Assembly: GCF_014836715.1 (NCBI RefSeq)
Contig: NZ_JACSQI010000002.1
Coordinates: forward strand, 62,001-126,000
Direction of reading: 5' to 3'
DNA length: 64,000 bases
Source: Escherichia whittamii
GTDB lineage: Bacteria > Pseudomonadota > Gammaproteobacteria > Enterobacterales > Enterobacteriaceae
The first letter of the stretch is position 1; every line of letters begins with the position of its first letter. Position numbers and translations under genes: made by a program. Below the pieces are notes generated by a model. The model was not told the DNA's origin and made no database searches. It saw only the letters and a program-made list of their open reading frames with translations. Shown piece after piece: positions 41,703 to 60,328 of the stretch.

Positions 41703-41703
41703 C

Positions 41704-42969
41704 TCACTTCAGCATAAAGTCATACTGAATACTCATTTTCACATCCCAGTAATTCAGGCGATCGCCCAACGCACTGCCGTCGCGCTTTTCACGTCCTTTA
41801 TCGGCTGCAAGAAAAAAATTCATCCCTTGTAGCGGCCCTTCACTAACCCGGTAGTTCACGCCACCTAAGATGCCTGCGCCTTCAATCCGCACGTCTCGTT
41901 TACTGGATTCATAGCCGCGGGTCACAATCGGCGCAAATGTCAGCGTAAATTGCGGAGTTAAACGATAATTGACGCCCAATTGCCAGGACTGCATACCTTC
42001 GCGGTTACGATCAAGACTTAATGAAAAGGGATAGCCAATGTCGGTGTCCACCACAGCGCCATTCATCGCATGACGCAAATAACCACCACTACCAAATACG
42101 CTTCCCCATGGTGCGCTCCAGGTCAATTGCCCACTCACCAACGCCGTTTCATTGGGCTGGTGGGTATTACGACTTAAGCCTTCGAGTTGCGCATAAAAGC
42201 CGAGCAACTCCCCTTTCAGCGCATAATCCTGAGCGAGCGGAATGCTTTTCTCGAGAATACTTTGTATCTGGTTGGAAACATCTTTCTGTACCGATGCCCC
42301 CAGCGAATAGCGACTGGTATCATCATGCCAACTGGCGGCTAAAAAAGAACGTGCGCGATGTTTATCGTATTTTCCCGTCTGACTGTTATAGACCCCTTCA
42401 TCACGAATACCGGTTGTTGAGTCGGTCCACAAAAATACTCTTGAGCGCCACATTCCCCACAGTTCGATATTGGGTGTTAAAGCCCAATAACCTAATGCCC
42501 CTTCAGAAACAGTCGGTAATGTACGTTGCGAACTGCTGGCTATTAACGGAATACGATAAGGTAAGCTGCCATAACTATAATCCGTCCCGAAGCGACCTAA
42601 TTTAAGCAGGCTATTTTCACTGGGTTTTATTTTTACCGCCCCCAGGGCAAAACCAAAACTTTTATCACCATCAAGATACCAACGGGTACTCATATCAGCA
42701 CGAGCACCTAATTTATAAACATAATACGCCCCGCCTTCGACGCCAATAATATTAGAATAATAGCCACTATTAAAATCGAGTAATCCTCCCTGTACCCACG
42801 CGTAAATATCTCTTCCCGCGCCAGCACTGGGCTTGTCGGCCCGACGTAATTCATTTTTCAGCCTGATGCGTAGTCCCGCTTCATCGTCGGCCAGTTGTGC
42901 AGCGTAAGCGGTGGTAAGGCCAGAGGCAGCCGTCAGGCAAATAACGGCCATGGCCACTATTTTTCTCAT
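41704..42969 (-). CDS. uidC: Outer-membrane glucuronide porin-associated protein UidC
   Basis: A 421-aa protein with a signal peptide ending TTAYA (about residue 23) and a beta-barrel-like mature part with alternating aromatic strands, ending in an aromatic-rich strand (VKMSIQYDFMLK). It belongs to the OprD/porin-like group and raises glucuronide uptake together with UidB. It is the last gene of uidABC, 38 bases after uidB. Full length here, with no frameshift. Confidence 0.94.
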   Translation of the reverse strand: MRKIVAMAVICLTAASGLTTAYAAQLADDEAGLRIRLKNELRRADKPSAGAGRDIYAWVQGGLLDFNSGYYSNIIGVEGGAYYVYKLGARADMSTRWYLDGDKSFGFALGAVKIKPSENSLLKLGRFGTDYSYGSLPYRIPLIASSSQRTLPTVSEGALGYWALTPNIELWGMWRSRVFLWTDSTTGIRDEGVYNSQTGKYDKHRARSFLAASWHDDTSRYSLGASVQKDVSNQIQSILEKSIPLAQDYALKGELLGFYAQLEGLSRNTHQPNETALVSGQLTWSAPWGSVFGSGGYLRHAMNGAVVDTDIGYPFSLSLDRNREGMQSWQLGVNYRLTPQFTLTFAPIVTRGYESSKRDVRIEGAGILGGVNYRVSEGPLQGMNFFLAADKGREKRDGSALGDRLNYWDVKMSIQYDFMLK

Positions 42970-43007
42970 AGTTGCACCTTTGATGTTCTGATTATTTTTA
43001 TAGAATA

Positions 43008-46573
<3,566 letters not shown>

Positions 46574-47161
46574 TCAGGATGCGGTCAAGATACCGCCAAT
46601 CATCGCGCGCAGTCCCTGGGCAAATAACGCTTCTTGCGCCAGGTCTTCCGCTTCGATATCGGCCAGCACGCCATAGGTCAGATCCAGCAGTAAACGGGAG
46701 GTCATTGCCGTGTTAATGTCAGGGCTTATCTCGCCTTTTTGCTGGGCATCCCTCATGCGCTGGGCAATAAATTCCGTGATAGTCAGATGCTTATTCTTAA
46801 GCATGGTGGCAACCTGTGGATTGCGCATCCCTTCTGCCATAATTTCGACCACCAGCGCTCGTTGTCCAAAGGCTTCATGGGTGAGAGAGACTATCGACTC
46901 GACCATGTAGTCAACGAAATGGATCCCTTCAATCGGTTCCCGGAAGCGGGCCAACGCCCTCTCCTGGTCCTGGAGAATAATCGCCTGGATCAAGGCTTCT
47001 TTCGAAATGAAGTGGTGATAAAGCGTCCCGGGACTGATGGCGCAGGATTTACAGATGGCTTTCATTGAGGCACTGTGAAATCCATTTTCTGAAAAAATCT
47101 CTCTGGCAGCATTGAGGATCCGGGTCCGTGTCGGTTGTGCTTCAGTCTGCATGTTATCCAT
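46574..47161 (-). CDS. uidR: TetR-family repressor UidR (GusR)
   Basis: A 195-aa TetR regulator: N-terminal helix-turn-helix (TRTRILNAAREIFSENGFHSASMKAICKSCAISPGTLYHHF region, about residues 11-52) and a helical ligand domain. It represses uidABC and is released by glucuronides. The recalled K-12 protein has one more Met at its start (196 aa); here a single ATG is present. It lies on the same strand as the operon and upstream of it, 384 bp away. Confidence 0.95.
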   Translation of the reverse strand: MDNMQTEAQPTRTRILNAAREIFSENGFHSASMKAICKSCAISPGTLYHHFISKEALIQAIILQDQERALARFREPIEGIHFVDYMVESIVSLTHEAFGQRALVVEIMAEGMRNPQVATMLKNKHLTITEFIAQRMRDAQQKGEISPDINTAMTSRLLLDLTYGVLADIEAEDLAQEALFAQGLRAMIGGILTAS

Positions 47162-47348
47162 CGTTAAACCAATATAGTTAGCATGAATAACTAGTTTACC
47201 GCGTTGTCCGGTGAGCGCCTATCATTGCTGTTGAATAGTGCGAAGGCACACCCGTTTCGTTTACTATTTACACGACAATTGGTCAACCAGCAGGCGAAAT
47301 TTGGCTGCCAGTTGTCTGGCAGAGCCTTTTCACAACTCTACAAGCGGT

Positions 47349-47383
47349 GTCGGTAAACAACACTCACTCGGTTGTTTACCGAC
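47349..47383 (-). terminator. Stem-loop after hdhA
   Basis: A perfect 13-bp inverted repeat GTCGGTAAACAAC/GTTGTTTACCGAC with a 9-base loop lies 12 bases past the hdhA stop. No U-run follows on the minus strand, so either a weak terminator or a 3' stabiliser. The remainder of the 233-bp gap to uidR holds the uidR promoter region and no ORF I can support. Confidence 0.65.
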
Positions 47384-47394
47384 CTGTTCGCGTA

Positions 47395-48162
47395 TTAATT
47401 AAGTTCCTGCACCCCACCGCCGGAGACGGTGAGTATTTGCCCGCTTATCCAGCTGGCAGCAGGTGAGCAGAGGAATAGCGCCGCATTGGCAATATCCTGA
47501 GGTTGGCCCAGACGCCTGATTGGCGTGTGCTGCAACATTTTCTGTTCAATTTCTGGTGTAATAACGGATTTCAGAGCATCAGTTAATATTGCCCCAGGCG
47601 CTATGCCATTCACCCGAATATTTTTTTCACCCAGGTCAAACGCCATATTCCTGATCAGATGGCTGGCCGCAGCTTTAGATGACGCATAGGAGGTCATGTT
47701 TTTATTTTTATTTTCTGCCGCCATAGATGTGATGGTTAAAATAACGCCTCCGCCATTTTTTTCCATTTCAGGCGCAATGAGTTGTGACAGATGGAAAAAA
47801 GAAAACACATTCAGCTCATAAGCGCGGCGGAAATCCGCCATTGGCATATCAAACGGCTTAGGACCACCACCACCAGCATTGTTAACCAGAATATCAACTT
47901 TGCCCAGTTTGCTGATGGCAAAGTCTGCCAGAGCAGATAATTCCTGTTCGGAAGTAATATCACAACGCCAGGCAAATGCCTGCCCACCCAACTGTTGAAT
48001 CTCATCTACAACATGATTTGCTGCATCGGCGTTAATATCACTAACCACTACAGATGCGCCCGCTGTCGCGAATGTAATGGCGATTTCTTTACCGATACCT
48101 GCGCCCGCACCAGTGATGATGGCACATTTTCCGTCGAGTCTCAGGTTGTCAGAATTAAACAC
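47395..48162 (-). CDS. hdhA: 7-alpha-hydroxysteroid dehydrogenase HdhA
   Basis: A 255-aa short-chain dehydrogenase with TGAGAGIGKEIA (residues 18-29), NNAGGGGPKPFD, and active-site Ser (TSMAAENK), Tyr and Lys (YASSK). It oxidises the 7-alpha hydroxyl of cholic and chenodeoxycholic acids, an adaptation to the gut. The start codon is GTG at 48162; an overlapping ATG at 48164 is out of frame. AGGAGG lies 5 bases before the GTG. Own transcription unit between uidR and malI. Confidence 0.97.
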   Translation of the reverse strand: MFNSDNLRLDGKCAIITGAGAGIGKEIAITFATAGASVVVSDINADAANHVVDEIQQLGGQAFAWRCDITSEQELSALADFAISKLGKVDILVNNAGGGGPKPFDMPMADFRRAYELNVFSFFHLSQLIAPEMEKNGGGVILTITSMAAENKNKNMTSYASSKAAASHLIRNMAFDLGEKNIRVNGIAPGAILTDALKSVITPEIEQKMLQHTPIRRLGQPQDIANAALFLCSPAASWISGQILTVSGGGVQELN

Positions 48163-48273
48163 ATAAACCTCCTGTGAACTTCAGTAAAAATAAAAGGCAC
48201 CGCCTGTGTGCCACATTTTTTATCATTAACCTCGGGGAAAGGACACTACCAGGTATAGCAGATCAAGAGCGGA

Positions 48274-51069
<2,796 letters not shown>

Positions 51070-51078
51070 GGATAAGAT

Positions 51079-52251
51079 ATGTTCGATTTTTCGAAGGTCG
51101 TGGATCGTCATCGCACATGGTGCACGCAGTGGGATTATGTCGCTGACCGTTTCGGCACTGCTGACCTGTTACCATTCACGATTTCAGACATGGATTTTGC
51201 CACCGCTCCCTGCATTCTAGAGGCGCTGAATCAGCGTCTGATGCACGGTGTGTTTGGCTACAGCCGCTGGAAAAACGATGAATTTCTCGCGGCTATTGCC
51301 CACTGGTTTTCCACACAGCATTACACCGCCATTGATACGCAGTCGGTGGTGTATGGCCCTTCCGTTATCTATATGGTATCGGAACTGATTCGTCAGTGGT
51401 CCGCTGTCGGTGAAGGGGTGGTGATCCATACCCCAGCCTACGACGCATTTTACAAAGCCATTGAAGGTAATCAGCGCACAGTAATGCCCGTTGCTTTAGA
51501 GAAGCGTGTTGACGGCTGGTTTTGCGATATGGGCAAACTGGAAGCCGTGTTGGCAAAGCCGGAGTGTAAAATTATGCTCCTGTGTAGTCCTCAGAATCCT
51601 ACCGGTAAAGTCTGGACTTGCGATGAACTGGAGACAATGGCTGACCTGTGCGAACGCTATGGTGTGCGCGTTATCTCCGATGAAATCCATATGGATATGG
51701 TATGGGGCGAGCAACCGCATATTCCCTGGGGTAATGTAGCTCGCGGCGACTGGGCGCTACTGACTTCTGGTTCTAAAAGTTTCAATATTCCGGCCCTGAC
51801 CGGGGCTTACGGGATTATTGAAAATAACGACAGCCGGGAAGCGTATTTGTCGGCCCTGAAAGGCCGTGATGGGCTTTCCTCTCCTGCGGTGCTGGCGTTA
51901 ACCGCTCATATCGCTGCCTATCAGCAAGGCGCACCGTGGCTTGATGCCTTACGCACCTATCTAAAAGATAACCTGACGTATATCGCAGATACGATGAACG
52001 CCGCGTTCCCGGAACTCAACTGGCAGATTCCCCAATCCACTTATCTCGCATGGCTTGATTTACGTCCGTTGAACATTGATGACAACGCGTTGCAAAAAGC
52101 CCTGATTGAACAAGAAAAGGTCGCAATCATGCCGGGATATACCTACGGTGAAGAAGGCCGTGGCTTTGTTCGTCTCAATGCCGGATGCCCACGTTCGAAA
52201 CTGGAAAAAGGTGTTGCTGGATTAATTAACGCCATCCGGGCTGTACGCTAA
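51079..52251 (+). CDS. malY: PLP-dependent cystathionine beta-lyase and Mal regulon modulator MalY
   Basis: A 390-aa fold-type I aminotransferase-like enzyme. The PLP Lys lies in LTSGSKSFNIPAL, with SPQNPTGKVW and the ISDEIHMDM Asp contacting the cofactor. It has C-S lyase activity and, independently, binds and inhibits the activator MalT. AAGGATAAGAT precedes the start, 9 bases after malX. A strong terminator follows. Confidence 0.97.
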   Translation: MFDFSKVVDRHRTWCTQWDYVADRFGTADLLPFTISDMDFATAPCILEALNQRLMHGVFGYSRWKNDEFLAAIAHWFSTQHYTAIDTQSVVYGPSVIYMVSELIRQWSAVGEGVVIHTPAYDAFYKAIEGNQRTVMPVALEKRVDGWFCDMGKLEAVLAKPECKIMLLCSPQNPTGKVWTCDELETMADLCERYGVRVISDEIHMDMVWGEQPHIPWGNVARGDWALLTSGSKSFNIPALTGAYGIIENNDSREAYLSALKGRDGLSSPAVLALTAHIAAYQQGAPWLDALRTYLKDNLTYIADTMNAAFPELNWQIPQSTYLAWLDLRPLNIDDNALQKALIEQEKVAIMPGYTYGEEGRGFVRLNAGCPRSKLEKGVAGLINAIRAVR

Positions 52252-52255
52252 TTGC

Positions 52256-52297
52256 GATTGCGCAACGTAAATAATCGTTGCGCAATCGTAGATTTTT
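52256..52297 (+). terminator. Intrinsic terminator of malXY
   Basis: A perfect 12-bp stem GATTGCGCAACG/CGTTGCGCAATC (52256-52267 with 52276-52287) followed by GTAGATTTTT. It begins 4 bases after the malY stop. Confidence 0.9.
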
Positions 52298-52354
52298 ACC
52301 CTGCTTTGTTTTTATAATGGTGCGCACTTTTATATCCAGAAAAAGAGTGCGACC

Positions 52355-53356
52355 ATGATTGATACCACCCTGCCATTAACTGATATCCATCGCCACCTTG
52401 ATGGCAACATTCGTCCCCAGACCATCCTTGAACTTGGCCGCCAGTATAATATCTCGCTACCTGCACAATCCCTGGAAACGCTAATTCCACACGTTCAGGT
52501 CATTGCCAACGAACCCGATCTGGTGAGTTTTCTGACCAAGCTTGACTGGGGCGTTAAAGTTCTTGCCTCACTCGACGCATGCCGTCGCGTGGCGTTTGAA
52601 AATATTGAAGATGCGGCCCGAAACGGTCTGCACTATGTCGAACTGCGTTTTTCGCCAGGTTATATGGCGATGGCGCATCAGTTGCCTGTCGCGGGCGTTG
52701 TCGAAGCCGTTATTGATGGCGTACGTGAAGGTTGCCGCACCTTTGGCGTGCAGGCGAAACTCATCGGCATTATGAGCCGGACCTTTGGCGAAGCTGCCTG
52801 CCAGCAAGAACTGGAGGCATTTTTAGCCCACCGTGATCAGATTACCGCGCTGGATCTGGCCGGTGATGAACTTGGTTTTCCGGGGAGTTTGTTCCTCTCT
52901 CACTTCAACCGCGCGCGTGATGCAGGCTGGCATATTACCGTCCACGCTGGTGAAGCTGCCGGGGCAGAAAGTATCTGGCAAGCTATTCGTGAACTGGGAG
53001 CTGAACGCATTGGGCATGGTGTAAAAGCCATTGAAGATCGGGCGCTGATGGATTTCCTCGCCGAGCAACAAATTGGCATAGAATCCTGCCTGACCTCTAA
53101 TATTCAGACCAGCACCGTGGCATCTCTGGCGGCGCATCCGCTGAAAACGTTCCTTGAACATGGTATCCGTGCCAGTATTAACACCGACGATCCCGGTGTT
53201 CAGGGCGTCGATATCATTCACGAATATACCGTTGCCGCACCCGCTGCAGGTTTATCTCGCGAGCAAATTCGCCAGGCGCAGATTAATGGTCTGGAAATGG
53301 CTTTCCTCAGCGCAGAGGAAAAAAGCGCACTGCGAGAAAAAGTCGCTGCGAAGTAA
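52355..53356 (+). CDS. add: Adenosine deaminase Add
   Basis: A 333-aa TIM-barrel amidohydrolase. Zinc ligands: the two His of DIHRHLDGN (residues 12 and 14), His in [10 protein letters not shown] and Asp in INTDDPGV; the catalytic Glu follows the third His. It deaminates adenosine and deoxyadenosine to inosine. CAGAAAAAGAG precedes the ATG. Stand-alone gene, closed by a hairpin shared with convergent ydgJ. Confidence 0.97.
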   Translation: MIDTTLPLTDIHRHLDGNIRPQTILELGRQYNISLPAQSLETLIPHVQVIANEPDLVSFLTKLDWGVKVLASLDACRRVAFENIEDAARNGLHYVELRFSPGYMAMAHQLPVAGVVEAVIDGVREGCRTFGVQAKLIGIMSRTFGEAACQQELEAFLAHRDQITALDLAGDELGFPGSLFLSHFNRARDAGWHITVHAGEAAGAESIWQAIRELGAERIGHGVKAIEDRALMDFLAEQQIGIESCLTSNIQTSTVASLAAHPLKTFLEHGIRASINTDDPGVQGVDIIHEYTVAAPAAGLSREQIRQAQINGLEMAFLSAEEKSALREKVAAK

Positions 53357-53363
53357 AAGAAAT

Positions 53364-53390
53364 GGATGGTGCTAATTGCACCATCCCCTT
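53364..53390. terminator. Terminator between convergent add and ydgJ
   Basis: A perfect 9-bp stem GGATGGTGC/GCACCATCC with a TAATT loop, followed by CCTTTTC on the plus strand and by ATTTCTTTTAC on the minus strand. It serves both genes. Confidence 0.85.
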
Positions 53391-53391
53391 T

Positions 53392-54432
53392 TCACGCAAG
53401 ACACAAAGTCGAACGATGTTTGGCGGATTCGATGCCCAGCTCAATCAGCTCCATCACCTGAATGGCCTGACTTGCTGGCACCGGGTTTTCGCCATCGCCA
53501 TTCAACGCATCACGAATAGCCGCATAATACGCCGGATAATTCCCCGGCACGGTCAACAGCGTTTCTTCAACACGTTCCTCGCCTTCAACGCGGGTAAGGA
53601 CACCGTCACGCATATCGTAGCCCCAGTCTTCCTGCGGCAGACGCTCACCATTTTTCAACCGCTCTTCCTGTGGATCGAGGCCATATTTAACATAGCTGCC
53701 ACGGGAGCCATGCACGATATAGCGCGCTGACTCAGCTGCCGCCAGCATGGTGCCGTGTAAAATGACCCGACGCTGTGGGTAGGACAAAATGGCGTGGAAA
53801 TAATCGGTCGACTGCGCTCCGGGGCGTAACTGTGCTAAATCCACGGTCATGCTGACAGGTAAGCCAAAAAGCGTAATAGCTTGATCGAGCAAATGCGGTG
53901 CCAAATCATACCAGATACCGCTGCCAGGGCCGCCTTGTTCACGCCAGCGATCGCGCACCTGCGGTCGGAAGCGGTCGAAATGAGACTCAAAGTACGCAAC
54001 TTCACCCAGCGAACCTTCCGCGAGCAAACCTTTTAGTGTCAGAAAATCGCTATCCCAGCGACGATTATGAAACACTGACAATACGCGACCCAGACTTTTT
54101 GCCAACGCATCCAGTTCTCGAGCTTGTGACAGTGTCACGGTAAAAGGTTTGTCGACAACCACATGTTTGCCTGCTTCAAGCGCCGCTTTGGCTAACGGGA
54201 AATGGGTATCGTTTGGTGTGGGAATGACAATCAAGTCTATGTTGGGATCATTAAAGAGATGCTTTGGTTCAGAGACAACCGTCACTGTTGGCCAGTCGGC
54301 CTTGACTTTTGTTTCGTCACTGCTGGAAATTACTGCCAGTTCTAGTCCGGGCGTGCCCGCAATCAGGGGCGCATGGAAGGTTTTGCTCGCATAACCATAC
54401 CCAATCAACCCAACACGGATGTTGTCGCTCAT
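53392..54432 (-). CDS. ydgJ: Gfo/Idh/MocA-family oxidoreductase YdgJ
   Basis: A 346-aa NAD(P)-dependent sugar or cyclitol dehydrogenase-like protein. The N-terminal Rossmann fold opens VGLIGYGYASKTFHAPLI; the family EKP-type motif appears as VVVDKPFT, with the catalytic Lys. GIWYDLAPHLLDQAI is the C-terminal domain signature with the active-site Asp/His. The start at 54432, after AGAGGCAATGAC, gives the K-12 length; the frame is open to 54471. Substrate unknown. Confidence 0.94.
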   Translation of the reverse strand: MSDNIRVGLIGYGYASKTFHAPLIAGTPGLELAVISSSDETKVKADWPTVTVVSEPKHLFNDPNIDLIVIPTPNDTHFPLAKAALEAGKHVVVDKPFTVTLSQARELDALAKSLGRVLSVFHNRRWDSDFLTLKGLLAEGSLGEVAYFESHFDRFRPQVRDRWREQGGPGSGIWYDLAPHLLDQAITLFGLPVSMTVDLAQLRPGAQSTDYFHAILSYPQRRVILHGTMLAAAESARYIVHGSRGSYVKYGLDPQEERLKNGERLPQEDWGYDMRDGVLTRVEGEERVEETLLTVPGNYPAYYAAIRDALNGDGENPVPASQAIQVMELIELGIESAKHRSTLCLA

Positions 54433-54674
54433 GTCATTGCCTCTTAGAGAAGTACGATCGCTATTTGACACTATCCTTTACCCTCTCTCAACAGTTTAAT
54501 AACCTGTCCGCAATAAGGGATGTTATTTAACTTAAGTCAAAGAAATGGCGAATTTTCTAATGATAAAAGATAAATATCGCAAAAACCTCAGCAAAAATCT
54601 TGCTGGAGCAATTATTGCTAAGTAACATTTAGCGCCTGAAGTTAATGGATCACTCAACATAGATGTGGGCAGTA

Positions 54675-54800
54675 ATGAATCGTCTTATTGAATTAACAGG
54701 TTGGATCGTTCTTGTCGTTTCAGTCATTCTTCTTGGCGTGGCGAGTCACATTGACAACTACCAGCCGCCAGAACAGAGTACACCGGTACAACATAAGTAA
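54675..54800 (+). CDS. blr: Small membrane protein Blr, divisome-associated (41 aa)
   Basis: ATG at 54675 encodes MNRLIELTGWIVLVVSVILL and continues to end ...PPEQSTPVQHK, 41 residues with a single membrane helix (about 8-23) and a polar periplasmic C terminus. It matches E. coli Blr ('beta-lactam resistance'), which joins the cell-division complex through FtsL and related proteins. GTGGGCAGTA precedes the start; the Shine-Dalgarno is weak. Gaps on either side (242 bp to ydgJ, 272 bp to cnu) hold no other ORF I can support. Confidence 0.93.
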   Translation: MNRLIELTGWIVLVVSVILLGVASHIDNYQPPEQSTPVQHK

Positions 54801-55072
54801 TAACTGCACCTGCAGACCAGCATGCAGCCCGTCCGGATGCATGTTTTAACTTGCCGGGTATTAAACCAGGAATTTATTATCTAGTAGTGTGTTGTTGGCG
54901 ATTGGCAGGGATAGTAAAGCGCGTTACTCTTTTCATGACAGTATTTCATCCCTGAATATTTACTATCAGCGCATTCTTATTATTGTTATTACATAAGCGT
55001 TCACTTTTGGTGAAGTTTTATCATTACATATAATACCTACCACTTTGGTATTAATTATTTTATGGGCCTTTT

Positions 55073-55288
55073 ATGACTGTTCAGGACTACTTATTAAAAT
55101 TTCGCAAAATCAGTTCACTCGAAAGCCTGGAAAAACTCTACGATCATCTTAATTACACACTGACGGACGATCAGGATCTTATCAACATGTATCGCGCCGC
55201 CGATCACCGCCGCGCAGAGCTGGTGTCTGGCGGGCGTTTGTTTGACCTGGGCCAGGTACCGAAGTCCGTCTGGCACTACGTCCAATAA
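55073..55288 (+). CDS. cnu: Hha/YmoA-family nucleoid protein Cnu (YdgT)
   Basis: A 71-aa all-helical protein of the Hha/YmoA family ([21 protein letters not shown] at the start). It binds H-NS and StpA and sharpens silencing of AT-rich horizontally acquired DNA; it also binds a 26-bp sequence in oriC. No ordinary strong Shine-Dalgarno (GGGCCTTTT before the ATG). It is followed after 86 bases by ydgK on the same strand. Confidence 0.97.
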   Translation: MTVQDYLLKFRKISSLESLEKLYDHLNYTLTDDQDLINMYRAADHRRAELVSGGRLFDLGQVPKSVWHYVQ

Positions 55289-55374
55289 AGAAAGTAGCGA
55301 TCGATTATAAAAGCCTTATAATAACGCCCCTAAAATTAGATTTGCCTATTTGCTGTCGCTATTCTGGAGAACCT

Positions 55375-55815
55375 ATGACCACCACAACGCCACAACGTAT
55401 TGGAGGCTGGTTGCTTGGCCCTTTGGCCTGGCTGTTAGTCGCTCTATTGAGTACGACGCTGGCGCTGTTACTGTATACCGCAGCGTTATCTTCTCCTCAA
55501 ACATTTAAAACGCTCGGCGAACAAGCACTAACAACGCAAATCTTATGGGGCGTTTCTTTTATTACCGCCATCGCCATGTGGTATTACACTTTGTGGTTGA
55601 CCATCGCTTTCTTTAAACGTCGGCGTTGTGTTCCTAAACACTATATTATCTGGCTACTGATCTCCGTATTACTGGCGGTTAAAGCCTTCGCTTTTTCGCC
55701 AGTTGAAGATGGCGTAGCCGTGCGCCAGTTGTTGTTTACTTTGCTGGCAACCGCATTGATAGTCCCCTATTTCAAACGCTCGTCGCGGGTCAAAGCGACG
55801 TTTGTGAATCCGTAA
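55375..55815 (+). CDS. ydgK: DUF2569 inner-membrane protein YdgK
   Basis: A 146-aa protein with four predicted membrane helices (GGWLLGPLAWLLVALLSTTL at the first), basic loops, and a positively charged C terminus. It belongs to the DUF2569 family of unknown function. The start at 55375 is preceded by CTGGAGAACCT, a good ribosome-binding site; the upstream open frame to 55342 is not used. It lies between cnu and the rsx operon and has its own terminator. Confidence 0.92.
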   Translation: MTTTTPQRIGGWLLGPLAWLLVALLSTTLALLLYTAALSSPQTFKTLGEQALTTQILWGVSFITAIAMWYYTLWLTIAFFKRRRCVPKHYIIWLLISVLLAVKAFAFSPVEDGVAVRQLLFTLLATALIVPYFKRSSRVKATFVNP

Positions 55816-55836
55816 TAACCTTACAGTTAACCTGTT

Positions 55837-55876
55837 GTCGCCTGCTCTGGATTAACGGATAATAGGCGGCTTTTTT
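55837..55876 (+). terminator. Intrinsic terminator between ydgK and rsxA
   Basis: A 7-bp stem GTCGCCT/AGGCGGC (one G-U) with a 20-base loop is followed by TTTTTTA. Its U-run ends 15 bases before the rsxA start. Confidence 0.75.
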
Positions 55877-55891
55877 ATTTCAGGCCGAAAA

Positions 55892-56472
55892 ATGACTGAC
55901 TACCTGTTACTGTTTGTCGGAACTGTACTGGTCAATAACTTTGTACTGGTTAAGTTTCTGGGCCTCTGTCCGTTTATGGGCGTTTCCAAAAAGCTGGAAA
56001 CTGCAATGGGGATGGGGCTGGCAACAACATTTGTGATGACGCTGGCGTCAATCTGCGCCTGGCTTATCGACACGTGGATCTTGATTCCACTCAATCTGAT
56101 TTACCTGCGCACGTTAGCGTTTATTTTAGTGATCGCTGTAGTCGTGCAGTTCACCGAGATGGTGGTGCGTAAAACCAGCCCGGTGCTTTATCGTCTGCTG
56201 GGGATTTTTCTGCCGCTTATTACCACCAACTGTGCGGTGCTTGGCGTTGCGTTGCTGAATATTAATCTCGGGCATAATTTCTTGCAGTCGGCGCTGTACG
56301 GTTTTTCCGCAGCTGTCGGCTTCTCGTTGGTGATGGTGCTTTTTGCAGCCATCCGCGAGCGCCTGGCTGTGGCTGATGTCCCGGCACCTTTTCGTGGTAA
56401 TGCCATTGCGCTGATTACCGCAGGTCTTATGTCTCTGGCTTTTATGGGCTTTAGTGGTTTGGTGAAGTTGTA

Positions 56473-56473
<1 letters not shown>
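55892..56473 (+). CDS. rsxA: Rsx/Rnf complex membrane subunit RsxA
   Basis: A 193-aa inner-membrane protein with six helices ([20 protein letters not shown] first). RsxA and RsxE form inverted-topology partners that carry a membrane [2Fe-2S] centre in Rnf complexes, with Cys in LGLCPFMG and TTNCAVLG. The complex moves electrons from NADH to a reductant that resets SoxR. The rsxA stop overlaps the rsxB start by one base (TAATG). Confidence 0.96.
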
Positions 56474-59266
<2,793 letters not shown>

Positions 59267-60325
59267 ATGGTATTCAGAATAGCTAGCTCCCCTTATACCC
59301 ATAACCAGCGCCAGACATCGCGCATTATGTTGCTGGTACTGATCGCAGCCGTGCCCGGAATCGCGGCACAACTTTGGTTTTTTGGCTGGGGTACTCTCGT
59401 TCAGATCCTCCTGGCGTCGTTCAGTGCACTGTTAGCCGAAGCTCTTGTGCTGAAACTGCGCAAACAGCCTGTTTCCACAACCTTAAAAGATAATTCGGCG
59501 CTTTTAACCGGGTTGTTACTCGCCGTAAGTATTCCGCCTCTCGCACCGTGGTGGATGGTTGTGCTGGGTACGGTGTTTGCGGTGATCATCGCTAAACAGT
59601 TGTATGGCGGTCTGGGACAAAATCCGTTTAATCCGGCGATGATTGGCTATGTGGTATTGCTGATCTCCTTCCCGGTGCAGATGACCAGCTGGTTGCCACC
59701 GCATGAAATTGCGGTCAACATCCCTGGTTTCATTGACGCAGTACAGGTTATCTTCAGCGGTCATACTGCCAGCGGTGGTGATATGAACACACTTCGCTTA
59801 GGTATCGATGGCATTAGCCAGGCGACGCCGCTGGATACGTTCAAAACTTCCGTACGCGCCGGTCATTCAGTTGAGCAGATTATGCAGTATCCAATCTACA
59901 GCGGTGTTCTCGCGGGCGCTGGCTGGCAATGGGTAAACCTCGCCTGGCTGGTTGGTGGCGTGTGGCTGCTATGGCAGAAAGCGATTCGTTGGCATATTCC
60001 GGTCAGTTTCTTAGTGACACTGGCTCTGTGCGCTACGCTGGGTTGGTTGTTCGCCCCCGAAACACTGGCGTCACCGCAGATTCATCTGTTGTCTGGCGCG
60101 ACCATGCTCGGCGCATTCTTTATTCTGACCGACCCAGTAACCGCGTCTACCACCAATCGTGGTCGTCTGATTTTCGGTGCGCTGGCGGGCTTATTAGTCT
60201 GGCTGATCCGCAGTTTCGGCGGCTATCCTGACGGCGTTGCCTTTGCTGTCCTGCTGGCGAACATCACGGTTCCTCTGATCGATTACTACACGCGTCCACG
60301 CGTATACGGCCATCGCAAAGGATAA
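59267..60325 (+). CDS. rsxD: Rsx/Rnf flavoprotein membrane subunit RsxD
   Basis: A 352-aa integral membrane protein with about ten helices. The covalent-FMN motif appears as [11 protein letters not shown], with Thr187 as the attachment residue by analogy with RnfD/NqrB. It starts directly at the base after the rsxC stop; GAGGACTAA within the rsxC end provides the ribosome-binding site. It is part of the ion-motive electron path. Confidence 0.96.
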   Translation: MVFRIASSPYTHNQRQTSRIMLLVLIAAVPGIAAQLWFFGWGTLVQILLASFSALLAEALVLKLRKQPVSTTLKDNSALLTGLLLAVSIPPLAPWWMVVLGTVFAVIIAKQLYGGLGQNPFNPAMIGYVVLLISFPVQMTSWLPPHEIAVNIPGFIDAVQVIFSGHTASGGDMNTLRLGIDGISQATPLDTFKTSVRAGHSVEQIMQYPIYSGVLAGAGWQWVNLAWLVGGVWLLWQKAIRWHIPVSFLVTLALCATLGWLFAPETLASPQIHLLSGATMLGAFFILTDPVTASTTNRGRLIFGALAGLLVWLIRSFGGYPDGVAFAVLLANITVPLIDYYTRPRVYGHRKG

Positions 60326-60328
60326 ACC

